Of a stretch of 64,000 nt of DNA, positions 26,959 through 35,321 are shown in pieces. This stretch comes from JANQPX01 sp039197065. Lineage in GTDB: Bacteria; Pseudomonadota; Alphaproteobacteria; Geminicoccales; Geminicoccaceae. The stretch spans positions 248,001-312,000 of the forward strand of contig JBCCUL010000004.1 in the NCBI GenBank assembly GCA_039197065.1, given 5' to 3'. Positions within the stretch are counted from its first letter, which is position 1; each line of letters begins with the position of its first letter. The notes beneath the pieces are model-generated. The model had not been told where the DNA came from. It saw only the letters and a list, made by a program, of their open reading frames with translations, and did not search any database. Both the position numbers and the translations under genes were made by a program.

Positions 26959-27255
26959 ATGAGTTTTTGGGCATTCAGTCTGACGGTGATCGACCTGACC
27001 ACCGACCTGGTGCCGTTTCTCACGGCGCTCGCCTTCGCATCGCTGGTGCGCAATCGTCTGGACCTGATGCTGGCGGTCGCCAATCTCTGCCTCCTGATGG
27101 AGCTGGTGGCGACCATCGCCAACCCGGACTACGGGTTTCTTGATCTGATGGCGCCGCGCCTGATCGCCTGCATCCTGCAGATGATCGCCGCCTGCTACGT
27201 CGTGGCGCTCTGGCGCGAGCGGCAAAAACGGCTACGGAGCATCGCCGCCCACTAG
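26959..27255 (+). CDS. small integral membrane protein, hypothetical
   Basis: A 98-residue protein with about three hydrophobic segments (near 3-27, 36-55 and 65-85) and a short basic C-terminus (RERQKRLRSIAAH). GGGATGGAG precedes the ATG at a usable distance. No family is recognised. It is divergent from frmA and separated by 126 bp from the following hydrolase-like gene. It could be a small membrane regulator, but nothing in the sequence indicates a function. Confidence 0.6.
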   Translation: MSFWAFSLTVIDLTTDLVPFLTALAFASLVRNRLDLMLAVANLCLLMELVATIANPDYGFLDLMAPRLIACILQMIAACYVVALWRERQKRLRSIAAH

Positions 27256-27381
27256 GCTTTGGGCGCCCGTAATACCGCAGCGGTCACGGCGATAGAGTTC
27301 CGGATTCTCCCGTCTGGCGGTTGATACGTCTTCTGCTACGATGATCGGTATTCGATTACCGGTGATTATGGGAGGAAGACA

Positions 27382-29079
27382 TTGTCAGAAACTGACGGCC
27401 TCGAAATGGTGGCCGAAAACAGCAAACGCGTGAAACATGCCGTCCTCGTGATCCATGGCATGGGCGAACAGCACCCGATGTCGACCGTGAGGGGGTTCGT
27501 CAAGTCGGTTTGGGAGCGGAACAAGGATATCGTCTCCCCCATTGGCAACGACAAAGATCCGAGAAGGGTCTGGACCAAGCCGGATCCCACGGCGAACTCA
27601 TTCGAAACGCAACGCATCACGACCCGTCGCGCCTTAGGAAAGAAAGACGAAGAAGGAAAAAGTCGCGATGAGATCCGTGTGGATTTTTACGAGTTCTACT
27701 GGGCGCATCGCACGGCGGGGACGACGTGGACTCAGTTGAAAGACTGGATCGACACCCTCCTTTTGAGGAGCCCGAGAGCGGTTCCGAGCGATGTCCGGCA
27801 TGTCTGGGCTCTTCTTTGGGCTTTGAACGCTATCGCTCTCGCTCTCTTAATAGTCCCCTTGCTGCTGCTGTTTAATGTGCTCCCAATGTGTCTCAAGGAG
27901 GCTTTGCCTTGGCTTCTCGCGGCCACGGTTCTCGTGGGCCTTTTGAGCTTTCTGGCGCGATATTTCGGCGATGTCGCGCGCTATGTCCGGCCAGCGCCTG
28001 ACAATATCAGAATTCGCAACGAGATCCGAAAGGCCGGTGTCGAACTTCTGAAAAAACTCAATGACGCCAAGTACCCGGACGGCAGCGATCGATATGAGCG
28101 CATCACCGTCGTCGGCCACAGTCTCGGATCGATCATCGCCTATGACATGCTGAACCACCTGTGGGCCGAAAGAACTCTTGAGATGGCGATGGACGCGCGC
28201 GGCAAGACCGGCGCTGCCCTCAAGATCATCAGGCTCATGGAGCAAAACATCATCGAGCTCGACAAGGTCGAAAACGAGATCGAAGAATTGCGACTGGTGC
28301 AAGAACAATCCGAAGACCTTTTCGGCCTATTGCCCAGGATAAAGACCTGGATCGGCCTTGAACCGTCCGAATCAGATGATGCCCATGTCGACAAAAAGAA
28401 AACCGCGCATCTATTCGGCCTTTTACCGGTTATCAAAACCTGGATCGGGTTCGAATCACCCGTCCGTACAAAAGATGACGAACTGACGCGGAAATTGGAT
28501 GATAAGGAGACGCTGAGGAAGGACTATCATGTCCTGCAGCGCTCGCTTGCCGAGAAGCTGCGCGCTTTCGAGACGCCTTGGCGGATCTCCGATTTCATCA
28601 GTATCGGCAGCCCTCTGACGCATGCCGAGTTTCTCATGGCGCGTAACCGGGAGATCTTTGATCAGCGGATCAAGGAACGCAGCTTGTCCTCGTGCCCACC
28701 CTTTCTGGAAACTTATGAAACCAAAAGAGGAAAGCCGCCTGAAGAGCGACGTTTCTCCTATAGCAATCCGGCCAAGCCTGGAAAGTGGTTCATGCACCAC
28801 GCCGCGGTCTTTGCACCGGTACGCTGGACCAACATTTACGACGATGACTTCATGATCATCTACGGCGATGTCTTTTCAGGCGCTGTCGCACCTCTCTTCG
28901 GCTCAGCCGTGGAAGACATCAGCGTGACAGTTCAGAATGAAGCGTTGTGCAGCCGCTTCTTCACCCATTCCAGCTATTGGACGTGGAATCATGGGGAGGA
29001 CGACGATAGTCCGCCAGCCCATGTCAGGACGCTGCAGCGCGCCTTGTTCCAGGATGTCTTTGACGATCAGTCGAGCTGA
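27382..29079 (+). CDS. membrane-associated alpha/beta-hydrolase-fold protein (TTG start)
   Basis: A 565-residue protein. KHAVLVIHGMGEQHPMSTVR near residue 18 is a lipase-type oxyanion strand, and VVGHSLGSIIAYDML near 243 is the nucleophile elbow with Ser at about 246. Two hydrophobic segments (about 138-163 and 169-190) lie between them. A 31-residue internal duplication follows: LFGLLPRIKTWIG near 313 and LFGLLPVIKTWIG near 344. The start is TTG 27382 with GGAGGAAG just upstream. The 3' end overlaps the convergent aminotransferase gene by 13 bp. A lipase or esterase role is likely. The specific substrate is unknown. Confidence 0.75.
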   Translation: MSETDGLEMVAENSKRVKHAVLVIHGMGEQHPMSTVRGFVKSVWERNKDIVSPIGNDKDPRRVWTKPDPTANSFETQRITTRRALGKKDEEGKSRDEIRVDFYEFYWAHRTAGTTWTQLKDWIDTLLLRSPRAVPSDVRHVWALLWALNAIALALLIVPLLLLFNVLPMCLKEALPWLLAATVLVGLLSFLARYFGDVARYVRPAPDNIRIRNEIRKAGVELLKKLNDAKYPDGSDRYERITVVGHSLGSIIAYDMLNHLWAERTLEMAMDARGKTGAALKIIRLMEQNIIELDKVENEIEELRLVQEQSEDLFGLLPRIKTWIGLEPSESDDAHVDKKKTAHLFGLLPVIKTWIGFESPVRTKDDELTRKLDDKETLRKDYHVLQRSLAEKLRAFETPWRISDFISIGSPLTHAEFLMARNREIFDQRIKERSLSSCPPFLETYETKRGKPPEERRFSYSNPAKPGKWFMHHAAVFAPVRWTNIYDDDFMIIYGDVFSGAVAPLFGSAVEDISVTVQNEALCSRFFTHSSYWTWNHGEDDDSPPAHVRTLQRALFQDVFDDQSS

Positions 29080-30251
29080 CCTGACAACGAAGCCAGAGAA
29101 GCTCCGATCCGCTCCACCGCCCGTTCGATGTTATCGATCGAGTTGGCATAGGAAAACCGAAGATAACCCTCGCCCTGATGGCCGAAGCTGGTGCCCGCGA
29201 TGACGGCGACGCCGGCTTCGGTCAGCAGGCGTTCCTGAAGATCGCCCGCCGACCTGCCCGTTTCTTCGATATTGGGGAAGGCGTAGAAGGCGCCGCCGGG
29301 GCGCTGACAGCGAAAGCCGGGAAGCGCATTCAAACGCTCGACGATGATCGCGCGACGCTCGTCGAAGGCGGCGACCATGCGCTGCACGGCGTCCTGCGGC
29401 CCGGTAAGCGCCTCGATGCCGGCATATTGCGTCGCCGCATTGACGCAGGAATGGATGTTGATCGCGAGACGCGTCGCAACAGGGGCAAGGTCTTTCGGCC
29501 AGACCGACCAGCCCAGACGCCAGCCCGTCATGGCGTAGGTCTTGGACCAGCCATCCAGCAGGATGAGGCGATCAGCGATCTCGGGATAGGCGGTGAGGCT
29601 CGCATGGGGCAAGCCGTCATAGACCATGCGCGCATAGATCTCATCCGACATGATCGCAACAGCCGGATGGTCGCCGAGGCCGGCGACGAGCCTGTCCAGC
29701 TCGGCCTTGGGCACCACGCCGCCGGTCGGATTGGCGGGGCTGTTGACGATGATCAGCCGGGTGCGATCGGTGATCTTGGCAAGCACCTCCTCGGCCGAGA
29801 AGGAAAAGCCATTTTCCTCATGGAGCGGGATCGGAACGGCCTTGGCGCCTGAAAACTCGATGACCGAGCGGTAGATCGGAAATCCCGGATCGGGGTACAT
29901 GATCTCGACGCCCGCCTCGCCGAACATGGTGATCGCAAAATACATGGTCACCTTGCCGCCGGGCACGATCACGATGCGCTCCGGGTCGATCTCGACGCCA
30001 CGCCTCTCGGCCATGTCGGCGGCCACCGCCTCCCTGAGCGGCAGGATGCCATTGGCCGGCGTGTAGCCGTGATGCCCATCCTTCAGGGCCCTGGCGGCGG
30101 CCTCGACAATGTTGTCAGGCGTCGGAAAGTCCGGTTGCCCGATCCCGAGATTGATAATGTTCCGGCCGGAATCCTTGAGTTTCTGCGCGCGCGCGAGCAC
30201 GTCGAATGCGGTTTCGGTGCCAAGCCTCCCAAGGCTTTCGGCAAGAATCAT
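29067..30251 (-). CDS. PLP-dependent class I/II aminotransferase (aspartate aminotransferase-like)
   Basis: A 394-residue fold-type I transaminase. It has the N-terminal NLGIGQPDFPTP, substrate and PLP contacts in NSPANPTGGVV and SDEIYARMVYDG, the PLP lysine in LDGWSKTYAMTGWRLGW, and the C-terminal arginine in YLRFSYANS. Substrate specificity (aspartate, alanine or another acid) is not readable. ATG 30251 follows GGAG by 8 bases and gives the usual MILAESLGRL start. A longer frame to 30278 is less likely. Its 3' end overlaps the convergent hydrolase gene. Confidence 0.9.
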   Translation of the reverse strand: MILAESLGRLGTETAFDVLARAQKLKDSGRNIINLGIGQPDFPTPDNIVEAAARALKDGHHGYTPANGILPLREAVAADMAERRGVEIDPERIVIVPGGKVTMYFAITMFGEAGVEIMYPDPGFPIYRSVIEFSGAKAVPIPLHEENGFSFSAEEVLAKITDRTRLIIVNSPANPTGGVVPKAELDRLVAGLGDHPAVAIMSDEIYARMVYDGLPHASLTAYPEIADRLILLDGWSKTYAMTGWRLGWSVWPKDLAPVATRLAINIHSCVNAATQYAGIEALTGPQDAVQRMVAAFDERRAIIVERLNALPGFRCQRPGGAFYAFPNIEETGRSAGDLQERLLTEAGVAVIAGTSFGHQGEGYLRFSYANSIDNIERAVERIGASLASLSGQLD

Positions 30252-30444
30252 AGGTCGCACTCCGTCAGACCTCGGCAATTTTCACCTCGAGGTCGATTGC
30301 TTTTGCCTAAAATTTGGAGTTAAAATTGAATCTTCAGACTGACCGATCTTAGCGGCTCGAACCTACGCCCGCATATGTCGATTTAGCAACTGCGGGGTCT
30401 GGGGAGACCGCCTTTGCCCGTTATTCCTTCAATCGAAGCAATGA

Positions 30445-32559
30445 ATGAATTCAATTATGAAATGGGAAGATAACCTGGGAAATTCCTCTCAACGCCCGCC
30501 AGCGTTTTGGATTGGCTCCAATGGATTGTTTCTGCTGCTCTGGGTACTTTCGAGCGGATTGGTGGTGACGATTGCCATTGCTCTTACCTGGCAGGCGGTG
30601 TCGCACCTGCTTCGCCATGAAGTGCAGGCAGACGCTCAAGCCTGGGTAACTCACCTCAGAAGCCATATTGCCGATCTCGATCAGATCCTGACGTCAGGCG
30701 CAATTTCCTCTGAAAGGGTTGCGTTGCTGCGCTCGGCCGATGATGTCGATGCAGTCTTTTTCTTTCGCCTTTCCGACGCCGAGGGGCGCACTATCTATCA
30801 GTCGGAAACACCCGACGAGCGCCTGCAACTCGCTCGCGCCTCAGACGGCAACATGGATCGGTGGCTTGGGCGGCAAGGGGTGTTCGATGAGGGGGTGACC
30901 GTTCAACTCGGCAAGCATGACGACGGTTCCCGACCGGTCCCTTTTGTCTTCGGCAGGATCGTCTTACCCCTGGAGACCAAGACCGGCGTCGAGGCGAAGG
31001 CCGAGGTCTTCCTGGATCAGAGCAATAAGGCGGAGCGTTACCGCCAGGCGTTCGTCGCCTTCATGACCGGACTGTCACTCCTGATTCTCTTCGCCATGGC
31101 GCTGCCGATGGCGATGGTCTGGCGAAAGACCAAGCAGCGTGAGCTGGCGGAGCGCCGGCTGCATGAAATGGCCCATACCGACCCGCTCACCGGCCTCGCC
31201 AACCGCATCCACTTTCGTGAACGCCTCGGCCAATCCCTGGCCGCATCACTCGACGGCAGGCGGGTCACGGCCCTTTTCTGGCTGGATCTGGATCGATTCA
31301 AGACGATCAACGACGCACTCGGCCATCCAATCGGCGACGCGCTTCTCCGACAGGTTGCCGGAAGGCTGAAACGCAGCCTCGGCGAGCAGGATACGGTCGC
31401 AAGGTTGGGTGGCGATGAATTCGCCCTGCTTCAGTCCGGCTGCTCGAGCGAAGAGGAAGCCGCCAGGCTCGCCGAACGACTGATCCAGGTGCTCGCCATT
31501 CCTTTCGACGTGGAAGGTCATCATGTCGTGATCGGGGTCAGCGTCGGAATCGTCTTCGCACCGCGCGACGGTCAGGTCGTCGACGATCTCCTCAAGAAGG
31601 CGGACATCGCTCTCTACAGGGCAAAGGACAGCGGACGCTCCACCTATCGTTTCTTCAGACCGGATATGGAGGCCCGTTCCGTCGTCCGTCATTCGCTTGA
31701 GGAAGATCTCCGCAACGCCATCAACCATGGCGAGCTTCGACTCCACTACCAGCCACAGGTCTCCTTGAAGACGGCGCGGATCATCGGTTTCGAAGCCCTT
31801 TTGCGCTGGCATCACCCGCGCTTCGGTCACATGCCGCCCTCCGAAGTCATCTCGCTCGCCGAGGAAACAGGCCTGATCATGCCGCTCGGTTTTTGGGCGT
31901 TGAAACAGGCGACAGCCGATGCCACCACTTGGCCGGAAGACGTTTCGGTTTCAGTCAATATCTCCGCCGTCCAGTTCCGGCATTCCGATCTGGTGGATCT
32001 GGTCGGGGATGCGCTCAGCATGAGCGGCCTTGCGCCTGAGCGTCTGGATCTCGAGATCACCGAGAGCATCGTGATGGAAGACAGCCGCACCACCATCGCG
32101 AAACTCAGGAAACTGCGCCGGCTCGGCATTCAGTTGTCGATGGACGATTTCGGCACGGGCTATTCATCGCTCTATCGCCTGCGCCATCTGCCGTTCAATC
32201 AGCTGAAGGTGGACCGGTCTTTCGTACGCGAGCTCGGTGGCAATCGAGATGACGCGGCGATCGTTCACGCCATCGTCACGCTCGGCCAGAGCCTCGGTAT
32301 GCAGGTCATCGCCGAAGGGATCGAGACCGACGCGCAGCTGGCCCAGCTTCATCGCGAGAATTGCGATATCGGTCAGGGCTATTTCTTCGGAAGGCCGGTG
32401 CCGGCATCCGAAATCGGCCGGCAGCTTGGTCAATACAACCCGGCGGCCAGCATCGGCCTGCATGCGCCGCGTGTGGCCCAGGTTCGCCAGGCCTGGCCCG
32501 AAACCGGGGCCAAGGAAGAAGCGCCGTCTGAGGTGGTCTACAAGGAAGCCGTCGGCTGA
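30445..32559 (+). CDS. membrane GGDEF-EAL cyclic-di-GMP protein
   Basis: A 704-residue inner-membrane signalling protein. One membrane segment at about 28-53 and a second at about 204-228 bracket a roughly 150-residue periplasmic sensor domain. The GGDEF domain (about 245-405) has an intact active site, RLGGDEFALLQ. The EAL domain (about 425-670) has EALLRWHHP, ITESIVMED, DDFGTGYSSL and VIAEGIET, so a working phosphodiesterase is expected as well. The net direction of c-di-GMP turnover cannot be predicted. A stable hairpin begins at its stop codon. Confidence 0.94.
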   Translation: MNSIMKWEDNLGNSSQRPPAFWIGSNGLFLLLWVLSSGLVVTIAIALTWQAVSHLLRHEVQADAQAWVTHLRSHIADLDQILTSGAISSERVALLRSADDVDAVFFFRLSDAEGRTIYQSETPDERLQLARASDGNMDRWLGRQGVFDEGVTVQLGKHDDGSRPVPFVFGRIVLPLETKTGVEAKAEVFLDQSNKAERYRQAFVAFMTGLSLLILFAMALPMAMVWRKTKQRELAERRLHEMAHTDPLTGLANRIHFRERLGQSLAASLDGRRVTALFWLDLDRFKTINDALGHPIGDALLRQVAGRLKRSLGEQDTVARLGGDEFALLQSGCSSEEEAARLAERLIQVLAIPFDVEGHHVVIGVSVGIVFAPRDGQVVDDLLKKADIALYRAKDSGRSTYRFFRPDMEARSVVRHSLEEDLRNAINHGELRLHYQPQVSLKTARIIGFEALLRWHHPRFGHMPPSEVISLAEETGLIMPLGFWALKQATADATTWPEDVSVSVNISAVQFRHSDLVDLVGDALSMSGLAPERLDLEITESIVMEDSRTTIAKLRKLRRLGIQLSMDDFGTGYSSLYRLRHLPFNQLKVDRSFVRELGGNRDDAAIVHAIVTLGQSLGMQVIAEGIETDAQLAQLHRENCDIGQGYFFGRPVPASEIGRQLGQYNPAASIGLHAPRVAQVRQAWPETGAKEEAPSEVVYKEAVG

Positions 32560-32573
32560 CCGCAGCGCGGTCA
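32557..32573 (+). terminator. hairpin overlapping the GGDEF-EAL stop codon
   Basis: TGACCGC-AGC-GCGGTCA, a perfect 7-bp stem with a 3-base loop. The first three bases are the TGA stop itself. It lies just before the convergent mobA gene ending at 32604. No strong T tract follows. Confidence 0.5.
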
Positions 32574-32603
32574 GGCTTCACTTAGTGAGATGTCCGGCAT
32601 CGG

Positions 32604-33239
32604 CTAGCCGGCCAGAAGGCGCGCCGCTTCGTCCAGGTCTTCGGGACGATTGGTGTTGAAGAACGGATCATAGGGCTCGGTGGGAAAGGCCACCTCCGCC
32701 AGACGATAGCGCCCGGTGAAGCGGTCCACCTTCCTTATGTCCTCGTCGACCATCGCTTGCCTAAGAGCATCCGCAAGACGGGTCGGCCAAAGGCCGAACA
32801 CAGGATGCGCTCGACCGTTCGAAGCGGCGCAGGCAAGCTCGGCCTCTTCTCGTTCGAGCGCCGCCATCATCGCCGGCACCAGATTTTCGGGCAGAAAGGG
32901 CGTGTCGGTGGCGATCGTGACGATCCAAGGGCAGTCCGGCCGGTTGGCGCGCACCCACTCCATACCTGTAAGCACGCCGGCGAGCGGCCCGGCAAATCCT
33001 TCGATCACATCCGGCACGACCGTGAGGCCGAAATCACCGAAACGATCAGCATCGCCATTGGCGTTCAGGATGAGGGCGCCCACCTGCGGCCGAACCCTCT
33101 CGATCACATGCGCAAGAATGGGTTTGTTCGCCAGCTGTCGGAGACACTTGTCCCCGCCGCCCATGCGCCGTGCCTGCCCGCCGGCAAGCAGCACCCCGAT
33201 GGCCCGGCCCCGAACCGGGTCTGGCTTGAATTGGTTCAT
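32604..33239 (-). CDS. mobA: molybdenum cofactor guanylyltransferase
   Basis: A 211-residue nucleotidyltransferase that attaches GMP to molybdopterin. The signature loop GVLLAGGQARRMGGGDKCLRQL near 15-36 holds the GTP-binding residues, and the metal-binding Asp is in VTIATDTPFLPENL near 105. It overlaps fdhD by 4 bases (ATGA), so the two maturation genes are translationally coupled. Together they serve molybdenum formate dehydrogenase or similar enzymes encoded elsewhere. Confidence 0.94.
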   Translation of the reverse strand: MNQFKPDPVRGRAIGVLLAGGQARRMGGGDKCLRQLANKPILAHVIERVRPQVGALILNANGDADRFGDFGLTVVPDVIEGFAGPLAGVLTGMEWVRANRPDCPWIVTIATDTPFLPENLVPAMMAALEREEAELACAASNGRAHPVFGLWPTRLADALRQAMVDEDIRKVDRFTGRYRLAEVAFPTEPYDPFFNTNRPEDLDEAARLLAG

Positions 33240-34126
33240 CGCCGCTCGTCCGGCTCGGCGCCTTTTCGGCGGTGGCGCTTCGCTTCATCGTCGATCGATG
33301 CAGGATCGGCATCGAAGCGGATACGGTCCTCGCCGGCCAGCGCCAGGAAACGCCGACCACGCGCGCGGCCGATCAGCGTCAGCCCGGCCTGCCTCGCAAG
33401 GTCGACGCCCCAAGCGGTGAAGCCGGAGCGGGAGATCAGGATGGGGATCTGCATCTGCACGGTCTTGATCACCATCTCGCTGGTCAGCCTGCCGGTGGTG
33501 TAGAAGATTTTCCCGGACGGACCGATCCCGTTCATGAACATGTAGCCCGCGATCTTGTCGACGGCGTTGTGACGGCCGACATCCTCCATGTAGACCAGCG
33601 GACGGTCTGCCTCGCAGAGCACGCAGCCGTGAATGGCCCCGGCCTTCAGATAAAGGGACGGGGTCGTGTTGATCTTCTTGGTGAGCGCATAGAGCCAGGA
33701 CGTCTTGAGTATAGCGGCGCGATCGAGCTCGACTTCATCGAAGCGTTCCATCAGATCGCCGAACACCGTGCCCTGCGCGCAGCCGGACGTGCGCACCTTC
33801 TTCTTCAGCTTTTCCTCATAATCGGTCTCCCGCGCGGTGCGGACGACCACGACGTCCAGCTCTTCGTCATGATCGATGCCGGTGATCTCGTCGTCCTGCT
33901 GCAGCATGTTCTGATTGAGCAGGTAACCAACCGCGAGATAATCGGGATGATCGCCGATCGTCATCATCGTGACGATCTCCTGACCATTAAGGAAAAGCGT
34001 GAGCGGCCGCTCATAGACGACAGCCGTTTCGATGGGCTGCCCATCCTGGTCGATACCGCTGACCGCCTGGGTTAGTTTCGGATCTTCTGGTGAAGGGCTG
34101 AGCTGATGTTCGTCCATGACCGGCAT
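33236..34126 (-). CDS. fdhD: formate dehydrogenase accessory sulfurtransferase FdhD
   Basis: A roughly 296-residue protein that passes sulfur from IscS to the molybdenum cofactor of formate dehydrogenase. Family blocks are clear: ERPLTLFLNGQEIVTMMTIG, YLAVGYLLNQNML, TSGCAQGTVFGD, GAIHGCVLCEADRPLVYMEDVGRHNAVDK and TGRLTSEMV. The catalytic-loop motif is CxxG, keeping the first cysteine but not the second of the E. coli CxxC. ATG 34126 (MPVMDEHQL) is chosen over TTG 34156, and ATG 34117 is also possible. It overlaps mobA. Confidence 0.94.
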   Translation of the reverse strand: MPVMDEHQLSPSPEDPKLTQAVSGIDQDGQPIETAVVYERPLTLFLNGQEIVTMMTIGDHPDYLAVGYLLNQNMLQQDDEITGIDHDEELDVVVVRTARETDYEEKLKKKVRTSGCAQGTVFGDLMERFDEVELDRAAILKTSWLYALTKKINTTPSLYLKAGAIHGCVLCEADRPLVYMEDVGRHNAVDKIAGYMFMNGIGPSGKIFYTTGRLTSEMVIKTVQMQIPILISRSGFTAWGVDLARQAGLTLIGRARGRRFLALAGEDRIRFDADPASIDDEAKRHRRKGAEPDERR

Positions 34127-34223
34127 ATTCTGCTGCGCCGTGCCACGAGCGGTCAAGCGGAGCTTGGAAAATGCGGCCGGCCGCCTGTGTCGCCCGTGCT
34201 GCAGCCTCGCCGGCTGGAGCGAT

Positions 34224-34847
34224 TCAGAAGCCGTAGCGCACGCCCAATCTCAGCTCGGTCGTGTAGAGATCATCGGCAAAGAGATCGCCATCGCCGATCT
34301 CTTCTTCCGTGAAAATCCAGTTGAAGCGAGCTGCCGGCACGATGGACAGCTCAGGCGTCAGCGAGAAGGGCAAACCAACCTCACCGAAGACGAGCGGTGC
34401 GTCCTGATCCTGCTCTGACAAATCACCGTCGATATTCACGGAAACCTGAGAGTAGCCGACCCCGCCACCGACATAGGGAATGAAGGTGCCGACGGGCCAG
34501 AGGTCGAGGAACACGCCTGCCGATCCTGAAAGAACAGAAATGTCAAAGCCGTTCTCGGCAATATCGACGCCCAGAATGGACGCCGTCACGTCCCCTTCGC
34601 CGAAGGCATAGGAAATCTCGGCTTCCACCCTGATATTGGTGGCAACCTTGTAGCCCAGCAGGCCTGCGAAAACAAACGACGGTTGATCATATTCGACATC
34701 GAAGTCTGCGCCACCTTCTTCGATCTCCTGATCGAAGAAGATCGAGCCTCCAACCGAAGCCCCAACATAAAATGGACTTTGAGCCGATGCGCCTGAGGCT
34801 GTAGCAAGGCAGACGATCGTTGCGGTAACGAGAAAGCGGCACATCAT
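34224..34847 (-). CDS. outer-membrane beta-barrel protein (Omp25/OmpW-like porin family)
   Basis: A 207-residue protein with a signal peptide (FLVTATIVCLATASGASAQ, cleavage near residue 21). Alternating hydrophobic strands follow, each with aromatic girdle residues: PFYVGASVGGSIFF, VFAGLLGYKV, RVEAEISYAFGEG, FIPYVGGGVGYSQV and ELRLGVRYGF ending in Phe. This eight-strand pattern fits the outer membrane protein beta-barrel family. ATG 34847 has GAGG 9 bases upstream. The 474-bp region upstream is long and AT-rich. Function is probably structural or permeation. Confidence 0.82.
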   Translation of the reverse strand: MMCRFLVTATIVCLATASGASAQSPFYVGASVGGSIFFDQEIEEGGADFDVEYDQPSFVFAGLLGYKVATNIRVEAEISYAFGEGDVTASILGVDIAENGFDISVLSGSAGVFLDLWPVGTFIPYVGGGVGYSQVSVNIDGDLSEQDQDAPLVFGEVGLPFSLTPELSIVPAARFNWIFTEEEIGDGDLFADDLYTTELRLGVRYGF

Positions 34848-35237
34848 GATCCAAATCCTCGGATGCGGATGAATAAAGGCGCAAGCAACCAGATCGTTCG
34901 AAAAGTTCAAACTGTTAATCCATCAACCAAAAGAAGAAACAACAACTTAAAATCAATGAACTAATCGGCATTATCAATTTGAAAGAGGAAATTTTGGATC
35001 TGCATTGGCGTTTTCAGGCATCTCGCATGATTTGTTTTTTCAGAATCAATTTGATGTTGATGAGAATTCACTCAGTTCTGTGTCATGAAAACGTAAAAAA
35101 CGACGTATTTATAAAGCGTTGATCAAGCAGCCGGAAAAAATCAGCAGAATGCACCTGTTGCAGGCTTGCGCCATCCGATCGGAAAAAGACGGAAATCGCT
35201 GCGACAGGCCGGAGGCTTCAAGCCGTACAGTTCGCGC
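34848..35237. other. AT-rich intergenic region between the outer-membrane barrel and typA
   Basis: About 390 bp without a convincing gene. From about 34900 to 35120 the sequence is markedly richer in A+T than its surroundings, with runs such as AAAACGTAAAAAACGACG. It must contain the promoter of the minus-strand barrel gene and may hold upstream elements for typA. I see no RNA gene or clear operator. The composition drop could also mark an old insertion. Confidence 0.45.
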
Positions 35238-35265
35238 TTGCGTCTTGGAAATGCGCGCTTATATC
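35238..35265 (+). promoter_or_regulatory. candidate sigma-70 promoter of typA
   Basis: TTGCGT (35238-35243), a 16-base spacer and TATATC (35260-35265). Predicted transcription start is about 35271-35273, giving a leader of about 50 bases that runs directly into the hairpin pair at 35280-35311. Confidence 0.45.
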
Positions 35266-35279
35266 ACTGCAATGGCGGT

Positions 35280-35311
35280 CCGGGCATCCCGGCCGTTTTC
35301 TTTTTGCCCGG
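35280..35311 (+). promoter_or_regulatory. competing hairpins (attenuator-like) in the typA leader
   Basis: Hairpin A is CCGGG-CAT-CCCGG (35280-35292), followed by a T-rich tract GTTTTCTTTTT (35295-35305), which is terminator-like. Hairpin B pairs CCGGGCA (35280-35286) with TGCCCGG (35305-35311), a perfect 7-bp stem that excludes A and absorbs the T tract in its loop. The typA ATG is 11 bases downstream at 35322. Confidence 0.5.
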
Positions 35312-35321
35312 TCGAACCATC

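Noticed and set aside
27346..27372. CGGTA/TACCG inverted repeat before the TTG-start hydrolase gene
   Set aside because: Arms of only 5 bases with imperfect flanks, within chance expectation at this length.
35166..35321. N-terminal extension of TypA
   Set aside because: TypA proteins start just before the first GTPase motif. The extension covers the promoter and hairpin region.
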